Shown in pieces: positions 46,626-55,558 of a stretch of 64,000 nucleotides of DNA. Location of the stretch: assembly GCF_030408915.1 (NCBI RefSeq), contig NZ_CP047654.1:1302001-1366000 (forward strand), read 5' to 3'. A program made the position numbers and the translations under genes. Source of the stretch: Corynebacterium guangdongense. GTDB taxonomy: Bacteria; Actinomycetota; Actinomycetes; Mycobacteriales; Mycobacteriaceae. Below the pieces are notes generated by a model. It did no database searches, was not told the DNA's origin, and worked only from the letters and a program-made list of their open reading frames with translations. The first letter of the stretch is position 1. Every line of letters starts with the position of its first letter.

Positions 46626-47552
46626 GTGGTCGATCCCCGGGAGCTGGCGGAAACCTGGCTCAACCACCTCGCCGTCGAACGTGGTCTGTCGGCAAACACT
46701 TTGAGCAATTATCGACGCGACGTGGAGCGCTACCTCGCCTGGCTCGCCGACGCCGGGCTAGCGGACCTGACGGACGTCACCGCCGGGCACCTGGAAAGCT
46801 ACGTCGTCGACCTCCGCCGAGGCTCGGCGGACCGGCCCGCGCTGGCCGCCTCCTCGGCCGGGCGGGCCCTGGTGGTCGCCCGCGGTCTGCACAAGTTCGG
46901 GACGGCGGAGGGCGAGCTCACCGTCGACGTCAGCGCCGACGTCTCGCCGCCGGCCACCGGCACACCGCTGCCCGACACGCTGTCCGTCGCCGAAGTCGAG
47001 CAGCTCATCGACGCCGTCCCCACCGGTGAATCGGCCACGCCCGTCGACATCCGGGACCGGGCGCTGCTGGAGCTGCTCTACGGTACCGGCGCCCGTGTCT
47101 CGGAGCTGACCGGGCTGCTCGTCGACGATGTGGCGGGACTGGCCGAGGGCGACACCATCCTCACGCTCAGCGGCAAGGGCGGCCGGCAGCGTATCGTGCC
47201 CGTCGGGCGGCAGGCGATCCGGGCGGTCACCGACTACCTGGTTCGCGCCCGGCCGGCCTTCGCCAACGGCAGGTCCCATTCGCTGCTGCTCAACACCCGC
47301 GGCGGGTCGTTGTCGCGCCAGAGCGCCTGGGCCGCGATCCGGGCGGCCGCGGAGCGTGCCGGCATCACCAAGGAAGTATCGCCCCACACACTCCGCCACA
47401 GCTACGCCACCCATCTTTTGGAAGGTGGGGCGGATGTACGTACCGTGCAGGAGTTGCTCGGTCATTCCTCAGTGACCACGACACAGATCTACACCCACGT
47501 CACCGCCGACAATCTCCGCGACATCTGGCGCGAAGCCCACCCCCGTGCCTGA
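46626..47552 (+). CDS. xerD: Site-specific tyrosine recombinase XerD
   Basis: 308 residues from GTG 46626. An N-terminal SAM-like core-binding domain (about 5-90) and a catalytic domain with the full tyrosine-recombinase set: Arg in [11 protein letters not shown], Lys in [22 protein letters not shown], and [15 protein letters not shown] with the nucleophile Tyr. XerD with XerC resolves chromosome dimers at dif. The location next to nudix and before parA-scpAB is the conserved chromosomal one, so this is not a phage integrase. Confidence 0.96.
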   Translation: MVDPRELAETWLNHLAVERGLSANTLSNYRRDVERYLAWLADAGLADLTDVTAGHLESYVVDLRRGSADRPALAASSAGRALVVARGLHKFGTAEGELTVDVSADVSPPATGTPLPDTLSVAEVEQLIDAVPTGESATPVDIRDRALLELLYGTGARVSELTGLLVDDVAGLAEGDTILTLSGKGGRQRIVPVGRQAIRAVTDYLVRARPAFANGRSHSLLLNTRGGSLSRQSAWAAIRAAAERAGITKEVSPHTLRHSYATHLLEGGADVRTVQELLGHSSVTTTQIYTHVTADNLRDIWREAHPRA

Positions 47553-47580
47553 TCCCACCCGAATCTCCGGAAGGACATTT

Positions 47581-48645
47581 ATGAATCGCATCACCCGTAC
47601 CGCCCGCACCTGGGCACTGTCGCTGGCCGCAGCGGGATGCGCCGCCGGCCTGGCGACCGCACCGGTCGCCTCCGCCCAGCTGCCCGCCGGGATGTCCCCG
47701 CAGGACGTGCAGTCCGCGATTGCCGCGCCGATCTCGGTGCCCGCGGGCGAGACCGTGACGGTCGATCTCGGGGTCCCCGTGTCCATGAGTCACGCCGGCG
47801 ACGGCTGGAGCGTCAGCTCCGCCGGCACCTCGGTAACCGTCACCGCGCCAAGCACGCCGGGTGCCCAGGTCAGCGTGCCGGCCTCCGCCCTCGGACAGTC
47901 CGCGACCATCACCCTGGTGGCGGAGGAAAACGCCTCCCTGCCCGCCGCGATCGCACCCGAGGCGGGGGCGACGACCGGTGGCGGCGACGGGACAGGAGGC
48001 GGCGAGGTGGCCGAGGGCGGGGCAGCGGATCCGGCCCAGGAGAGCGGAACCACCGCGAACCCGAAGGCCGGGCGCGGTGGCGACCCCGCCGGTACTGACC
48101 CAGGCTCCGACTCCACCGCGGTGGCCGCCGCTCCCGCACCGGAGCGCACCACGGCGGGAGTGGTGTCCGACACCGAGGCCCGTCACGTCGAGCTCGACGC
48201 CGTCATCGAGGGACGCTCGATTTCCGCGCAGCTCGGCCTGGGGCTGGCCGCCGATCTCTACCGGCAGTTCCAGGGCATCGACCAGGAGTCCGTCACGCTC
48301 CGTTACGTTGACGTCAACGGTCAGATCATCGAGGGGGTGACCCGGGACGTGGACATGGCGTCGCGCACGCTGACCCTGACCTACCCGGAGGGCCAGACCC
48401 CCGACAACCCCTTCATTCTCCAGGTGGTCCGTGACGGGGAAGCCATCCTGGTGGTCAAGCTCGTCGCTGAGGATCAGCCGGTGGCGCGTGCCGACGACTC
48501 GGCCGACGAGCCCGTCGAAGCCAGCGCGTCAAGCGACAGCCCGGTACCCGCGGCGGCGGTCATCATCGCGATCGCCGCGCTCGTGGCTATAGTGGCTGTG
48601 GTCGCCGCCGTGGCGGCGCGCTCCAGGCGCTCTCGCCAGGGCTAG
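47581..48645 (+). CDS. Secreted protein with C-terminal membrane anchor, function unknown
   Basis: 354 residues from ATG 47581 behind GGAAGGA. A signal peptide ends near VASA-QLP (about residue 32). A beta-rich region (35-125), a Gly/Ala/Pro/Thr low-complexity linker (about 125-205), a second folded region (about 205-305) and a C-terminal membrane helix (about 322-347) followed by RSRRSRQG suggest an outward-facing protein anchored by its C-terminus. No LPXTG is present. I do not recognise the family. It is placed between xerD and parA. Confidence 0.75.
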   Translation: MNRITRTARTWALSLAAAGCAAGLATAPVASAQLPAGMSPQDVQSAIAAPISVPAGETVTVDLGVPVSMSHAGDGWSVSSAGTSVTVTAPSTPGAQVSVPASALGQSATITLVAEENASLPAAIAPEAGATTGGGDGTGGGEVAEGGAADPAQESGTTANPKAGRGGDPAGTDPGSDSTAVAAAPAPERTTAGVVSDTEARHVELDAVIEGRSISAQLGLGLAADLYRQFQGIDQESVTLRYVDVNGQIIEGVTRDVDMASRTLTLTYPEGQTPDNPFILQVVRDGEAILVVKLVAEDQPVARADDSADEPVEASASSDSPVPAAAVIIAIAALVAIVAVVAAVAARSRRSRQG

Positions 48646-48815
48646 TGGACCGTCCGGTGTATTTTCCTCCAGTCCGGCGTTGAGGCTTGACTTTCGACGC
48701 TCCTGCGGCGGAACTGTAATCTGGACATCGATAATGAATGACATCGGCGTAAGTATCGAAAAGCGCCTGACGCCGGCGGGGACGCCCGTCAGCAGTCGAG
48801 GAAGAGGTTGAGACC

Positions 48816-49697
48816 GTGAGTGATAACGGACTGGTGGATACCCCGGCTGGCGAGGATGACGGCCAGGTGGGGTTGACGGGACGTCCTCTGCGTGAGCTCC
48901 CGGAGCCGGTGGAACTGCACCGGCACGGACCGGCCAGGATCATTTCCATGGTCAACCAGAAGGGCGGGGTCGGCAAGACGACGACCACCATCAACCTCGG
49001 GGCGTGCCTGGCCGAACAGGGGCGTAAAGTCCTGCTCGTTGACCTCGACCCCCAGGGGGCCCTGTCTGCAGGCCTTGACGTGCGCGTCTCCGAGGACGAC
49101 ATCACCGTCTATGACCTCATGCTGGACAACCAGACGTCGGTGCACTCCGCGATCCGGAACACCAATGTCCCCGGGCTGGACGTCGTCCCCGCCAACATCG
49201 ATCTGTCGGCCGCGGAAATCCAGCTGGTCAACGAGGTGGGACGCGAACAGACCCTTGGTCGTGCGCTGCGCCCGGTGCGCCGCGACTACGACTACATCAT
49301 CATCGACTGCCAGCCCTCGCTGGGGCTGTTGACCGTCAACGCGTTGGCCTGCTCCCACGGCGTCATCATCCCGATGGAGTGCGAGTTCTTCTCCCTGCGC
49401 GGCCTGGCGCTGCTGACGGACACGGTCGAGAAGGTCCGTGACCGCATCAACTTCGACCTCGAGGTCATCGGCATTCTGGTGACGATGTACGACCGCCGCA
49501 CCACCCATGCCCGTGAGGTCATGAGCCGCGTGGTGGAGGTCTTCGGCAAGACCGTCTTCGACACGGTGATCACCCGCACCGTCCGTTTCCCGGAGACCTC
49601 GGTCGCCGGTGAGCCGATCACGACGTGGGCGCCGACCTCCCAGGGCGCGCAGCAGTATCGCAACGTCGCCCTTGAAGTCATCGAGCGCACCAGCTGA
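48816..49697 (+). CDS. parA: ParA/Soj-family ATPase
   Basis: 293 residues from GTG 48816. The deviant Walker A KGGVGKTT is near residues 53-60, VDLDPQG near 81 and the DYIIIDCQPSLG switch near 162. The N-terminal 45 residues are a non-conserved, charged extension. It stands directly before scpA, as in mycobacteria, and there is no parB beside it, so this is the scpA-linked ParA paralogue rather than the oriC-proximal segregation ATPase. Its role with condensin is suggested by position only. Confidence 0.9.
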   Translation: MSDNGLVDTPAGEDDGQVGLTGRPLRELPEPVELHRHGPARIISMVNQKGGVGKTTTTINLGACLAEQGRKVLLVDLDPQGALSAGLDVRVSEDDITVYDLMLDNQTSVHSAIRNTNVPGLDVVPANIDLSAAEIQLVNEVGREQTLGRALRPVRRDYDYIIIDCQPSLGLLTVNALACSHGVIIPMECEFFSLRGLALLTDTVEKVRDRINFDLEVIGILVTMYDRRTTHAREVMSRVVEVFGKTVFDTVITRTVRFPETSVAGEPITTWAPTSQGAQQYRNVALEVIERTS

Positions 49698-49707
49698 CCG
49701 TCTCCCC

Positions 49708-50532
49708 GTGTCGTCGATCGAGAACACCCCGGAACCCACGAAGGCCGTCGCCACCAGTTTCACCGTCGCGCTGGCGAATTTCGAGGGCCCCTTCGATCTG
49801 CTGCTACAGCTGATCGGGGCCAGGAAACTGGACGTCACCGAGGTTGCTCTCTCCGCGGTCACGGACGAGTTCATCGCCTACGTCAAGCACCTGGGCGAGG
49901 ACTCCGACCTGGACGAGATCACCGAGTTCCTCGTCATCGCCGCGACGCTGCTCGACCTCAAGGCGGCCCGACTGCTGCCCCGCGCCGACGTCGACGACGA
50001 GAGCGACCTCGAGCTACTGGAATCACGAGACCTGCTCTTCGCCCGGCTGCTGCAGTACAAGGCCTACAAGCAGGTGGCGGACACGTTCGCCGAGTGGCAA
50101 CGGACCGCGCGCCGCCGCTACCCGCGTGCGGTCAGTCTGGAGCCCCGGTTCGCCGAACTGCTGCCTCCAGTGACACTCGGCCACACGCCGGCGAGTTTCG
50201 CGGAGCTGGCGGCGTCCGTCTTCCGCCCGCGGCCGCCGGAGCATGTCGCGATCGACCACATTCACGCGGTGGCGGTGTCGGTGCCGGAACAGGCGGGCAG
50301 GATCCTGGAGACGCTGAAATTCATCGGCAGCAACCACTGGCTCAGTTTCGACTCCCTGACCCGGGACTGCACCGCATCCATGGAGGTCGTCGGACGCTTC
50401 CTGGCGCTGCTGGAACTCTACAAGGCCAGGGCGGTGGAGACGCGCCAGCCGGAGCCGCTGGGCGCGCTGGAGGTCTCCTGGACCGGGATCGAGGTCGACC
50501 CGGCCGTCGTCGCCGCGGCCAACTGGGACTAG
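49708..50532 (+). CDS. scpA: Segregation and condensation protein A
   Basis: 274 residues from GTG 49708, ten bases after parA. ScpA is the kleisin subunit that bridges the SMC heads. The N-terminal FEGPFDLLLQLIGARKLDVTE block, LDEITEFLVIAATLLDLKA and the C-terminal winged helix (about 215-262, GRFLALLELYKARAV) are all present. scpB should follow directly but is displaced by about 680 bases of degraded sequence. Confidence 0.94.
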   Translation: MSSIENTPEPTKAVATSFTVALANFEGPFDLLLQLIGARKLDVTEVALSAVTDEFIAYVKHLGEDSDLDEITEFLVIAATLLDLKAARLLPRADVDDESDLELLESRDLLFARLLQYKAYKQVADTFAEWQRTARRRYPRAVSLEPRFAELLPPVTLGHTPASFAELAASVFRPRPPEHVAIDHIHAVAVSVPEQAGRILETLKFIGSNHWLSFDSLTRDCTASMEVVGRFLALLELYKARAVETRQPEPLGALEVSWTGIEVDPAVVAAANWD

Positions 50533-50548
50533 CGGTTCGCCCGTGCCG

Positions 50549-50595
50549 CCCACACCCCACACCCCACACCCCACACCCCACACCCCACACCCCAC
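50549..50595 (+). repeat. Tandem heptamer repeat, CCCACAC x 6.7
   Basis: Six perfect copies of CCCACAC (50549-50590) plus CCCAC. The array starts 17 bases after the scpA stop. A seven-base unit would shift reading frames if it changed length in coding sequence; here it is between genes. Confidence 0.9.
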
Positions 50596-50787
50596 CGCGA
50601 CGCCGGCAGCAAGGGCGAAAGCCGAGAGGAAGTAGACGCGCTCGACGGCCGCAGCCAGCGCAACGCCCAGAACGAGGCGGCCCGGCAGCGGCGTTGAGGG
50701 CCGGGTGATGAGGGCGACGGCGTCGTCGACAAGCGCGGTCAGCATTCTCGGGCGCAGCAGCAGGTAGCCGACCAGTCCGACGCCCAT
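50596..50787 (-). pseudogene. Possible remnant of a membrane protein gene
   Basis: From ATG 50787 the minus-strand frame reads about 64 residues with two hydrophobic segments (GVGLVGYLLL and LVLGVALAAAV followed by VYFLSAFALAAGVAVG) and then runs without a stop into the heptamer array and antisense to scpA. It looks like the 5' part of a gene whose 3' end was lost at the repeat. No family is recognised and chance is possible, because antisense frames in this GC-rich DNA often stay open. Confidence 0.3.
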
Positions 50788-50829
50788 GAGGACGGTGGCG
50801 TCGGCGGGTACGCGACCCCGAGGACGGAT

Positions 50830-51207
50830 ATGGCGGCGGCCGGGCTCGAGGACGTCGCCGCCGTGCTGACGAATCTGCAGGCCCGGCATCCGGGGGCGAC
50901 GCTGCTGGTGGAAGGTGCCGGCGGGCTCCTGGTCCGGCTCGGCAGGGGGTGGACGATCGTGGATCTGGCCCGCCGCCTGGACGCGCCTTTGCTCGTCGTG
51001 ACCTCGCTGGGACTGGGGAGCCTCAACGCCGCAGACTTGACCGTGACCGTCGCCCGTGACCGGGGCCTGAGGGTACTGGGCCTGACCGGCGTCGAGCTGC
51101 TCGCCACCTTGCCCACTGGCGCCGCCGGCCTGGACCGGACGGCGTTTGCGGCGCTGGCGCGCGCCCGCCTCCCGAAGGTGGTGGCGGCGATCCGCGCCGT
51201 AGACTGA
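50830..51207 (+). pseudogene. 5'-truncated dethiobiotin synthetase (bioD remnant)
   Basis: 125 residues that match only the C-terminal half of BioD: LLVEGAGGLLVRLG, followed by DAPLLVVTSLGLGSLNAADLTV. Full BioD has about 220 residues and begins with the ATP-binding GTDTGVGKT loop, which is missing here; the upstream open frame (to about 50760) is unrelated. The product could not bind ATP normally. No other biotin gene is nearby, and the insertion splits scpA from scpB. Confidence 0.65.
51200..51205 (+). promoter_or_regulatory. -10 element of scpB, leaderless type
   Basis: TAGACT ends seven bases before ATG 51213 and overlaps the end of the bioD remnant, giving scpB its own promoter despite the interruption. 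Confidence 0.45.
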
Positions 51208-51212
51208 TCGCC

Positions 51213-51770
51213 ATGAGCTCCGACCTGCCCCTGATCAGCCAGCTGCGGGCCCGCATCGAATCCGTGCTCCTCGTCGTCGACACGCCGGTCGACGTCGGGA
51301 CGCTCGCCCGCACCCTGGGCGCGGCGCCCGCCGAGGTCGCCGAGGTCCTGAGGGCCCTCGCGGCCGAACTCGACGAGCGCGGCTCCGGCATCGACCTGCG
51401 GGAGACAGGGGACGGCTGGCGCTTCTACACGCGCCCCGAGAACGCCGGGGCCGTGGAGGCCTTCCTCCTGGACGGCGCCCAGACGAGGCTTTCGAGGGCC
51501 GCGCTGGAGACCCTGGCCGTCGTCGCCTACCGCCAACCGGTGACGCGCTCCCAGATCTCGGGCGTGCGCGGCGTCAACGTCGACGGGGTCATGCGCACCC
51601 TCCAGCTGCGCGGCCTCGTGCGCGAGGTCGGGGTGGAGGAGACGACCGGGGCACACCGCTACGTCACCACCGAGCTCTTCCTGGAGCTGCTGGGCATCGA
51701 TTCCCTCGACCGGCTGCCGGACCTGGCCCCGCTGCTGCCCCACGTCGACGACATCCTGGAGGAGTACTAG
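51213..51770 (+). CDS. scpB: Segregation and condensation protein B
   Basis: 185 residues. Two winged-helix domains: the first about 5-80 (LRARIESVLLVVDTPVDVG), the second about 88-165 with the family signature LSRAALETLAVVAYRQPVTR and RGLVREVG. ScpB dimers bind ScpA within the SMC complex. Confidence 0.94.
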   Translation: MSSDLPLISQLRARIESVLLVVDTPVDVGTLARTLGAAPAEVAEVLRALAAELDERGSGIDLRETGDGWRFYTRPENAGAVEAFLLDGAQTRLSRAALETLAVVAYRQPVTRSQISGVRGVNVDGVMRTLQLRGLVREVGVEETTGAHRYVTTELFLELLGIDSLDRLPDLAPLLPHVDDILEEY

Positions 51771-51807
51771 GCCATCGCCGGGAATGCGGGTTTCCCGCCG
51801 GTCTCCG

Positions 51808-51813
51808 GTAGAC
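51808..51813 (+). promoter_or_regulatory. Possible -10 element of rluB-cmk-der
   Basis: TAGACT preceded by GG lies 42 bases before GTG 51856, allowing a short leader. Confidence 0.3.
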
Positions 51814-51855
51814 TCGCGGACGAAATTTCATACCATCAGATAGGACACGATCACC

Positions 51856-52767
51856 GTGACCCCACCCGCTCGCCGAGACGGCACACCGGAAAAGAACAGG
51901 ACCACCGCGCGCGACATCGACGCGACCCTGTCCAACGCGAAGCCGGCGCGTAAGCAGAACATCAACCCCGATGACCACCCGCTGGCTGACGCCTGGTGGG
52001 AAACCGGCGCCTCCGGCACGGGCGGCGCCCAAGCGGAGGGGGAGCGCCTGCAGAAGGTGCTCGCCCGCGCCGGCGTCGCCTCGCGTCGCCACGCCGAGAA
52101 GATCATCGACGCCGGGCGCGTCGAGGTCAACGGCGAAATCGTCCGCACGCAGGGCCGCCGCGTCAACCCTGCCCGCGACGTCATCCGTGTCGACGGCGTA
52201 CGCGTCAACGTCAACGAGGACACCCAGTACCTCATCCTCAACAAGCCCCGGGGCGTGCTCTCGACCATGAGCGATGAGATGGGCCGCCCCTGCGTCGGCG
52301 ACTACGTCTCCGAGCAGATCGCGGCCGGCAACCGACTCTTCCACGTCGGGCGCCTCGACGCCGACACCGAAGGTCTGCTGCTGCTGACCAACGACGGCGA
52401 GCTGGCAAACCGCCTGACCCACCCCTCCTACAAGATCAAGAAGACCTACCTGGCCTTCGTCCTCGGCGAGGCGGACCGTGAGCTGGTCCGTGCGCTCAAG
52501 GAGGGCGTCGCGCTTGACGACGGCGTCGCCAAGGCGGACTTCGTCCAGATCATCGACAAGCATCAGGGCGAGTCCCTGATCCGGGTGGAGCTGCACGAGG
52601 GCCGCAAGCACATCGTGCGCCGCATGCTCAAGGAGGCCGGCTACCCGGTCCAACGCCTGGTCCGCACCAAGATGCACACTGTCCAGCTCGGCGAGCAGAA
52701 GCCGGGCAGCCTGCGCTCCCTCAACGATTCCGAGCTGACCTCCCTGTACAAGGCGGTGGGGATGTGA
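51856..52767 (+). CDS. rluB: Ribosomal large subunit pseudouridine synthase (RluB-type)
   Basis: 303 residues from GTG 51856. A charged N-terminal extension (1-57) precedes the S4 domain (about 58-105, RLQKVLARAGVASRRHAEK). The catalytic domain has the RsuA-family motif FHVGRLDADTEGLLLL with the nucleophilic Asp near 167, and EGRKHIVRRMLKEAGYPV near 255. The enzyme isomerises a uridine of 23S rRNA (U2605 for E. coli RluB); small-subunit specificity (RsuA) cannot be excluded. Stop overlaps cmk by four bases. Confidence 0.9.
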   Translation: MTPPARRDGTPEKNRTTARDIDATLSNAKPARKQNINPDDHPLADAWWETGASGTGGAQAEGERLQKVLARAGVASRRHAEKIIDAGRVEVNGEIVRTQGRRVNPARDVIRVDGVRVNVNEDTQYLILNKPRGVLSTMSDEMGRPCVGDYVSEQIAAGNRLFHVGRLDADTEGLLLLTNDGELANRLTHPSYKIKKTYLAFVLGEADRELVRALKEGVALDDGVAKADFVQIIDKHQGESLIRVELHEGRKHIVRRMLKEAGYPVQRLVRTKMHTVQLGEQKPGSLRSLNDSELTSLYKAVGM

Positions 52768-53462
52768 CGGTCCTGTCCAACATGCCCGACGGCGGCCTGC
52801 TGCTCGCCGTCGACGGCCCCTCCGGCACCGGCAAGTCGACGACCTGCCGCTCCCTGGCCCGCGCCCTTGACGCCAAGTACGTCGACACCGGCGCGATGTA
52901 CCGCGTCGCCACGCTCGCCGTGCTGCGTGCAGGCGTCGACCCGGCGGACACCCCCGCAGTCATCGAGGCCACCCGCCACCTGCCGCTCGAGGTCAACGAC
53001 GACCCGGACGCCACCGCGGTCATCTTCGACGGTGAGGACGTCTCGCGCGTGATCCGCGAGGCCGAGGTGACCCGCAACGTCTCCGCGGTCTCCGCGATTC
53101 CTGAGGTGCGCGTCAACCTCGTAAACCTGCAGCGGCGCCTGGCCAAGAGCGCCCATCGGGCCATCGTCGAGGGCCGCGACATCGGGACCGTGGTCCTGGC
53201 CGACGCCCCCGCGAAGGCCTACCTCACCGCCTCCGCCGAGGTGCGCGCCCGCCGACGCTACGACCAGGACGTCGCCGACGGCCGGGAGGCGGACCTGGAG
53301 ACCGTCCTGGCCGACGTGCAGCGTCGCGACGAGGCCGATTCCTCCCGCAAGGCCAGCCCACTGCGTCCGGCTGACGACGCAGTCATTATCGACACCTCGG
53401 AGCTCACCCGCTCCGAGGTCCAGCAGGCACTGATTGACCTGGTGGAAAGGAGCGCACGATGA
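52764..53462 (+). CDS. cmk: Cytidylate kinase
   Basis: 232 residues from GTG 52764 (or ATG 52782). Phosphorylates CMP and dCMP. The P-loop GPSGTGKS is at 18-25, [10 protein letters not shown] near 39-48, and the [12 protein letters not shown] block near 134. It overlaps both neighbours by four bases, so rluB-cmk-der is translationally coupled. Confidence 0.95.
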   Translation: MTVLSNMPDGGLLLAVDGPSGTGKSTTCRSLARALDAKYVDTGAMYRVATLAVLRAGVDPADTPAVIEATRHLPLEVNDDPDATAVIFDGEDVSRVIREAEVTRNVSAVSAIPEVRVNLVNLQRRLAKSAHRAIVEGRDIGTVVLADAPAKAYLTASAEVRARRRYDQDVADGREADLETVLADVQRRDEADSSRKASPLRPADDAVIIDTSELTRSEVQQALIDLVERSAR

Positions 53463-55069
53463 GCGAGAACAAGCACAACCCCGAAGAGCAGGAGACGCAG
53501 TTCGTCTACCACAAGCTCGGTGGCGGCGAAATGGACGCCGAAGGCGTCTTCGTCGAAGAGGACGTCGAGATCGGTGACTCCCAGTGGGCCGCCGAGGATT
53601 TCGAGGCCGAGGACTTCGACTGGGATCTCTCCGACGAGGACTACGACCGACTGGAATCCGCCGCCGAAGGCGAGGGCGAGGACTTCTCCGAGGACGAGTG
53701 GGCCGAGGTCGAGCAGGAGCTGGGCATCGTCCGCCCCGACGTCGTGCGCGAGGCCCTGCCGACCGTGGCCATCGTCGGTCGCCCCAACGTGGGCAAGTCC
53801 TCGTTGGTCAACCGGTTCATCGGGCGTCGGGAAGCGGTCGTCGAGGACCACCCGGGCGTGACCCGCGACCGCATCAGCTACCTCGCGGACTGGAACGGCC
53901 GCCGCTTCTGGGTGCAGGACACCGGTGGCTGGGACCCCAACGTCAAGGGCATCAGCGCCGCCATCGCCCGTCAGGCGGAGAACGCCATGGCTGAGGCGGA
54001 CGTGATCGTCCTCGTCGTCGACACCCAGGTCGGCGTCACCGAGACCGACGCCATCATGGCCGAGAAACTGCAGCGCGCCGAGCAGCCGGTCATCCTGGTC
54101 TCCAACAAGTTCGAGTCGGAGACCCAGTACGGCGACATGGCCGAGTTCTACTCCCTGGGCATCGGCGACCCCTGGCCGGTCTCCGCGCTTCACGGCCGGG
54201 GTGGCGCCGACGTGCTCGACGAAATCGTCAAGGCCTTCCCCGAGGTGCCGCGCGCGACCTCGATCACCCAGGGACCGCGCCGCGTGGCGCTGGTGGGCCG
54301 ACCCAACGTCGGCAAGTCCTCCCTGCTCAACAAGTTCGCCCGGGAGGAGCGCTCCGTCGTCGACAACGTCGCCGGAACCACCGTCGACCCGGTCGACTCC
54401 ATCATCGAGCTGGAGCAGGCCACCTGGCGCTTCGTCGACACCGCGGGCCTGCGCAAGAAGGTCAAGTCCGCGCAGGGCCACGAGTACTACGCTTCCCTGC
54501 GCACCCACAACGCCATCGACGCCGCCGAGGTCTGCGTGCTGCTCATCGACGCCTCCCAGGAGATGAGCGAGCAGGACCAGCGCGTCTTGACCATGATCAT
54601 CGACGCGGGCAAGGCCCTGGTCGTCGCCTTCAACAAGTGGGACCTCATGACCGAGGACCGCCGCTACTACTTCGACCGCGAGTTCGAGGAGATGTTCGAC
54701 CGCATCCCGTGGGTCACCAAGATCAACATCTCCGCCGAGACCGGCCGCGCCCTCCAGAAGCTGGAGCCGGCCATGCTCGAAGCCCTCGACAGCTGGGACC
54801 GCCGAATCTCCACCGGCCAGCTCAACACCTGGCTGCGTGAGGCGATCGCCGCGAACCCCCCGCCGATGAACAACAACCGCCTCCCGCGCGTGCTCTTCGC
54901 GACGCAGGCCTCCACGCGCCCGCCGACCATCGTGCTCTTCACGACCGGGTTCCTCGACGCCGGCTACCGCCGCTACCTGGAGCGCAAGTTCCGCGAGCAC
55001 TTCGGCTTCCACGGCACTCCGGTGAAGATCGCCGTGCGCGTGCGCGAGCGGCGCCAGCGCAAGCGCTAG
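53459..55069 (+). CDS. der: Ribosome biogenesis GTPase Der (EngA) with acidic N-terminal extension
   Basis: 536 residues. Two tandem GTPase domains each begin with GRPNVGKSS (about 107-115 and 280-288), with NKFE/NKWD G4 motifs, and the C-terminal KH-like domain ends in basic residues. Der acts in 50S assembly. The first 100 residues are an extension with about 40 Asp/Glu, lacking in E. coli Der (490 residues). It could be a regulatory or rRNA-mimicking tail. A bidirectional terminator follows. Confidence 0.96.
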   Translation: MSENKHNPEEQETQFVYHKLGGGEMDAEGVFVEEDVEIGDSQWAAEDFEAEDFDWDLSDEDYDRLESAAEGEGEDFSEDEWAEVEQELGIVRPDVVREALPTVAIVGRPNVGKSSLVNRFIGRREAVVEDHPGVTRDRISYLADWNGRRFWVQDTGGWDPNVKGISAAIARQAENAMAEADVIVLVVDTQVGVTETDAIMAEKLQRAEQPVILVSNKFESETQYGDMAEFYSLGIGDPWPVSALHGRGGADVLDEIVKAFPEVPRATSITQGPRRVALVGRPNVGKSSLLNKFAREERSVVDNVAGTTVDPVDSIIELEQATWRFVDTAGLRKKVKSAQGHEYYASLRTHNAIDAAEVCVLLIDASQEMSEQDQRVLTMIIDAGKALVVAFNKWDLMTEDRRYYFDREFEEMFDRIPWVTKINISAETGRALQKLEPAMLEALDSWDRRISTGQLNTWLREAIAANPPPMNNNRLPRVLFATQASTRPPTIVLFTTGFLDAGYRRYLERKFREHFGFHGTPVKIAVRVRERRQRKR

Positions 55070-55091
55070 ACGGAAAACCCCGGGAAAAGGA

Positions 55092-55130
55092 CGCCCCGCG
55101 GGCCAGTCTCATGGACTGGCCCGCGGGGCG
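55092..55130. terminator. Bidirectional terminator after der
   Basis: Perfect 17-bp stem (55092-55108 with 55114-55130) with a five-base loop, between der and the convergent small gene. Confidence 0.85.
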
Positions 55131-55182
55131 TGTGGTTTCCGCCGACGGGGCCCGCCGGAGGCGCGAGGGGCAGAGCCCGGGG

Positions 55183-55545
55183 TCAGGGGCGCTCGCCGGT
55201 GGCGCACCAGCGGTAGAAGACCTGCAGGCCGTCGCCGTGGTCCGGGTAGCGGAGCCCGGGACCCTCCCCGAAGGTGAGGACGCATTCACCCGGGATGAGG
55301 TCCGGGCTCCGGATGGCGCTGATGAGCTGGACGTCGCAGGATTCATCGCTGCCGTCACGCAGGAATTCGGCGCCGGCGATCATGATCTCATCGTTGGCGC
55401 GGAAGCCGCCGTACCGGGCCACCACGTCGAAGTGCATGGTCGCCAGGTCGATGAGATCCTCCGCATTGGGTTCGCCGGTGGTCACCCAGTCCAGGGTGTC
55501 GGCGACCAGTTCGTCGATGTCGACGGTGTGCGTGCTTTCAGCCAT
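55183..55545 (-). CDS. Hypothetical protein, 120 residues
   Basis: A soluble, acidic protein without signal peptide; I recognise no family. It has two cysteines and a VVARYGGFRANDEIMIAG centre. The start at ATG 55545 is favoured over GTG 55554 because TAGGGT (55558-55553) stands seven bases before it. It lies just downstream of the methyltransferase on the same strand, and its -10 box overlaps that gene's stop codon. Confidence 0.65.
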   Translation of the reverse strand: MAESTHTVDIDELVADTLDWVTTGEPNAEDLIDLATMHFDVVARYGGFRANDEIMIAGAEFLRDGSDESCDVQLISAIRSPDLIPGECVLTFGEGPGLRYPDHGDGLQVFYRWCATGERP

Positions 55546-55552
55546 GTCGACC

Positions 55553-55558
55553 ACCCTA
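55553..55558 (-). promoter_or_regulatory. -10 element of the 120-residue protein gene, leaderless type
   Basis: TAGGGT on the minus strand, seven bases from ATG 55545. Confidence 0.4.

Noticed and set aside
44762..46708. 648-residue open frame antisense to steA, steB, nudix and xerD
   Set aside because: Covers four gene boundaries on the other strand, which a real gene would not.
46626..47552. Tyrosine recombinase as sign of a mobile element
   Set aside because: Conserved chromosomal xerD context between nudix and parA-scpAB; no attachment repeats or cargo.
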